The translations under genes and the position numbers were made by a program. From contig JAJAYR010000221.1 in the NCBI GenBank assembly GCA_026786155.1, positions 1-5,593 on the forward strand: DNA of 5,593 bases, written 5' to 3'. This DNA is from Pyrinomonadaceae bacterium (GTDB taxonomy: Bacteria > Acidobacteriota > Blastocatellia > Pyrinomonadales > Pyrinomonadaceae). Shown here one piece after another: positions 5,074-5,593 of this stretch (within the stretch, counting starts at the first letter, position 1; each line of letters begins with the position of its first letter). The notes beneath the pieces are model-generated. The model did not search any database and had not been told where the DNA came from. It worked only from the letters and a program-made list of their open reading frames with translations.

Positions 5074-5593
5074 GCTTGAGAACCTCCTTCGATAATTCCA
5101 TATATTCAATCGCGCCGGACGATTTCGGCGAAAATTCAAAAATAGTTTCTTTATGGGCGGGCGATTCTTCGAGCCGGACGCTCCTTGAAATAGTCGTCTT
5201 AAAGGCTTTTTTGCCGAACACCTGTCTGATGTGCGCTTCGACATCTTTCGAGAGCGAAGTTCTTTTATCGAAGAGCGTGACCAGCACGCCGAGCAGTTCG
5301 AGTTCCGGGTTCGGGCGCGAACGGACTTTTTCGATAGTTTCCAAAAGGTCGTCAGTTCCCTCCAAAGCGAAATACGACGACTGAATCGGAATCAAAACGT
5401 ATTGGGCGGCGACCAGCGCGTTAACGGTAATCAAACCGAGCGTCGGCGGCGTGTCCACGAAGATCAAATCGTAATTCGCTTGAATTTGCTCGAAGCGGTC
5501 GCGCAGCCGAAAAATCGCGTCGAAATCGCCGACCAGTTTCGCTTCGAGTTTCGCCAGATTTATTTTCGACGGCACGACCTCCAGGTTTTTAAC
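5066..5593 (-). CDS. parA: ParA/Soj-family partition ATPase, C-terminal 175 residues (cut by window edge)
   Basis: This is the Walker-type ATPase partner of ParB; in this family it coats the nucleoid and is released by ParB-stimulated ATP hydrolysis. The visible part begins in the VVPSKINLAKLE segment (family pattern V-x-P-S-x-I-x-L). It contains the Walker B region YDLIFVDTPPTLGLITVNAL (residues 41-60 of the visible part), the IPIQSSYFALEGTDDLLETI stretch (68-87), and the C-terminal TTISRSVRLEESPAHKETIF signature (133-152) followed by SSGAIEYMELSKEVL. The N-terminus with the deviant Walker A (KGGVGKT) lies beyond position 5593, so completeness cannot be judged. A GTG at 5575-5573 is internal and not a start: the frame is open and ParA-like through the window edge. 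The stop overlaps the parB start. Nothing odd is seen in the visible residues. Confidence 0.93.
   Translation of the reverse strand, partial: VKNLEVVPSKINLAKLEAKLVGDFDAIFRLRDRFEQIQANYDLIFVDTPPTLGLITVNALVAAQYVLIPIQSSYFALEGTDDLLETIEKVRSRPNPELELLGVLVTLFDKRTSLSKDVEAHIRQVFGKKAFKTTISRSVRLEESPAHKETIFEFSPKSSGAIEYMELSKEVLKRV
5083..5089 (-). promoter_or_regulatory. Shine-Dalgarno sequence of parB inside the parA end
   Basis: On the minus strand these bases read AAGGAGG, a full match to the anti-Shine-Dalgarno core, 9 bases before the GTG at 5073-5071. It lies within the last codons of parA. It decides the parB start against the longer upstream frame. Confidence 0.85.

Noticed and set aside
5074..5244. 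Longer parB frame starting at 5244 (340 aa)
   Set aside because: It lies inside parA on the same strand, its added 57 residues are a basic, featureless leader, and a perfect AAGGAGG stands before the GTG at 5073.
5066..5575. parA starting at the GTG at 5575-5573
   Set aside because: The frame is open to the window edge and the upstream codons continue a ParA-like sequence. A start here would lack the nucleotide-binding N-terminus.

Overview
The window reads as part of a bacterial chromosome with moderate GC. The best taxonomic guess is Acidobacteriota, probably class Blastocatellia. This is inference only: it rests on the style of the ParB N-terminus (an MRHD-H-YVDEL motif), the Calx-beta remnant, and the company of an ECF sigma/anti-sigma pair with an RND-type adaptor lipoprotein. 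No rRNA or tRNA gene is visible to anchor it.

Layout. On the minus strand, 71-1390 encodes a periplasmic adaptor (membrane fusion) lipoprotein of an RND-type efflux system. Its partner permease is not in the window and would be expected past the left edge. A 463-bp intergenic region (1391-1853) separates it from a divergent plus-strand operon: an ECF sigma factor starting at TTG (1854-2453), a single-pass zinc-finger anti-sigma factor (2493-2975), and a small membrane-anchored protein with two LTxxQ motifs of the Spy/CpxP type (3005-3382). Next comes non-coding DNA with hairpins (3383-3751), then a strip of gene debris: the tail of a LuxR-type HTH fused to an unrelated signal-peptide-like start (3752-3994), followed in the same frame by the end of a Calx-beta domain protein (3995-4159). 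The right end carries a minus-strand parA-parB partition operon. parA is cut by the window edge, and parB starts at a GTG overlapping the parA stop behind a full Shine-Dalgarno sequence.

How the genes may work together. Sigma factor, anti-sigma factor and periplasmic LTxxQ protein form a plausible envelope-stress sensing relay, and the divergent efflux adaptor is an obvious candidate target. The arrangement recalls CnrYXH control of the Cnr efflux pump, but the small protein has no histidine or cysteine, so metal sensing of the CnrX kind is not supported.

Most unusual signal. Three intergenic palindromic elements (1-71, about 1479-1616, about 3633-3755) have arms built from 7-bp repeats: purine-rich heptads in one arm and pyrimidine-rich heptads in the other. 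The second and third are clear homologues in opposite orientation, sharing a 20-nt core and a 13-nt end motif. They bracket the whole sigma operon as inverted repeats. The end of the third supplies the start codon of the chimeric LuxR debris. This looks like a dispersed, MITE-like repeat family with heptameric periodicity.
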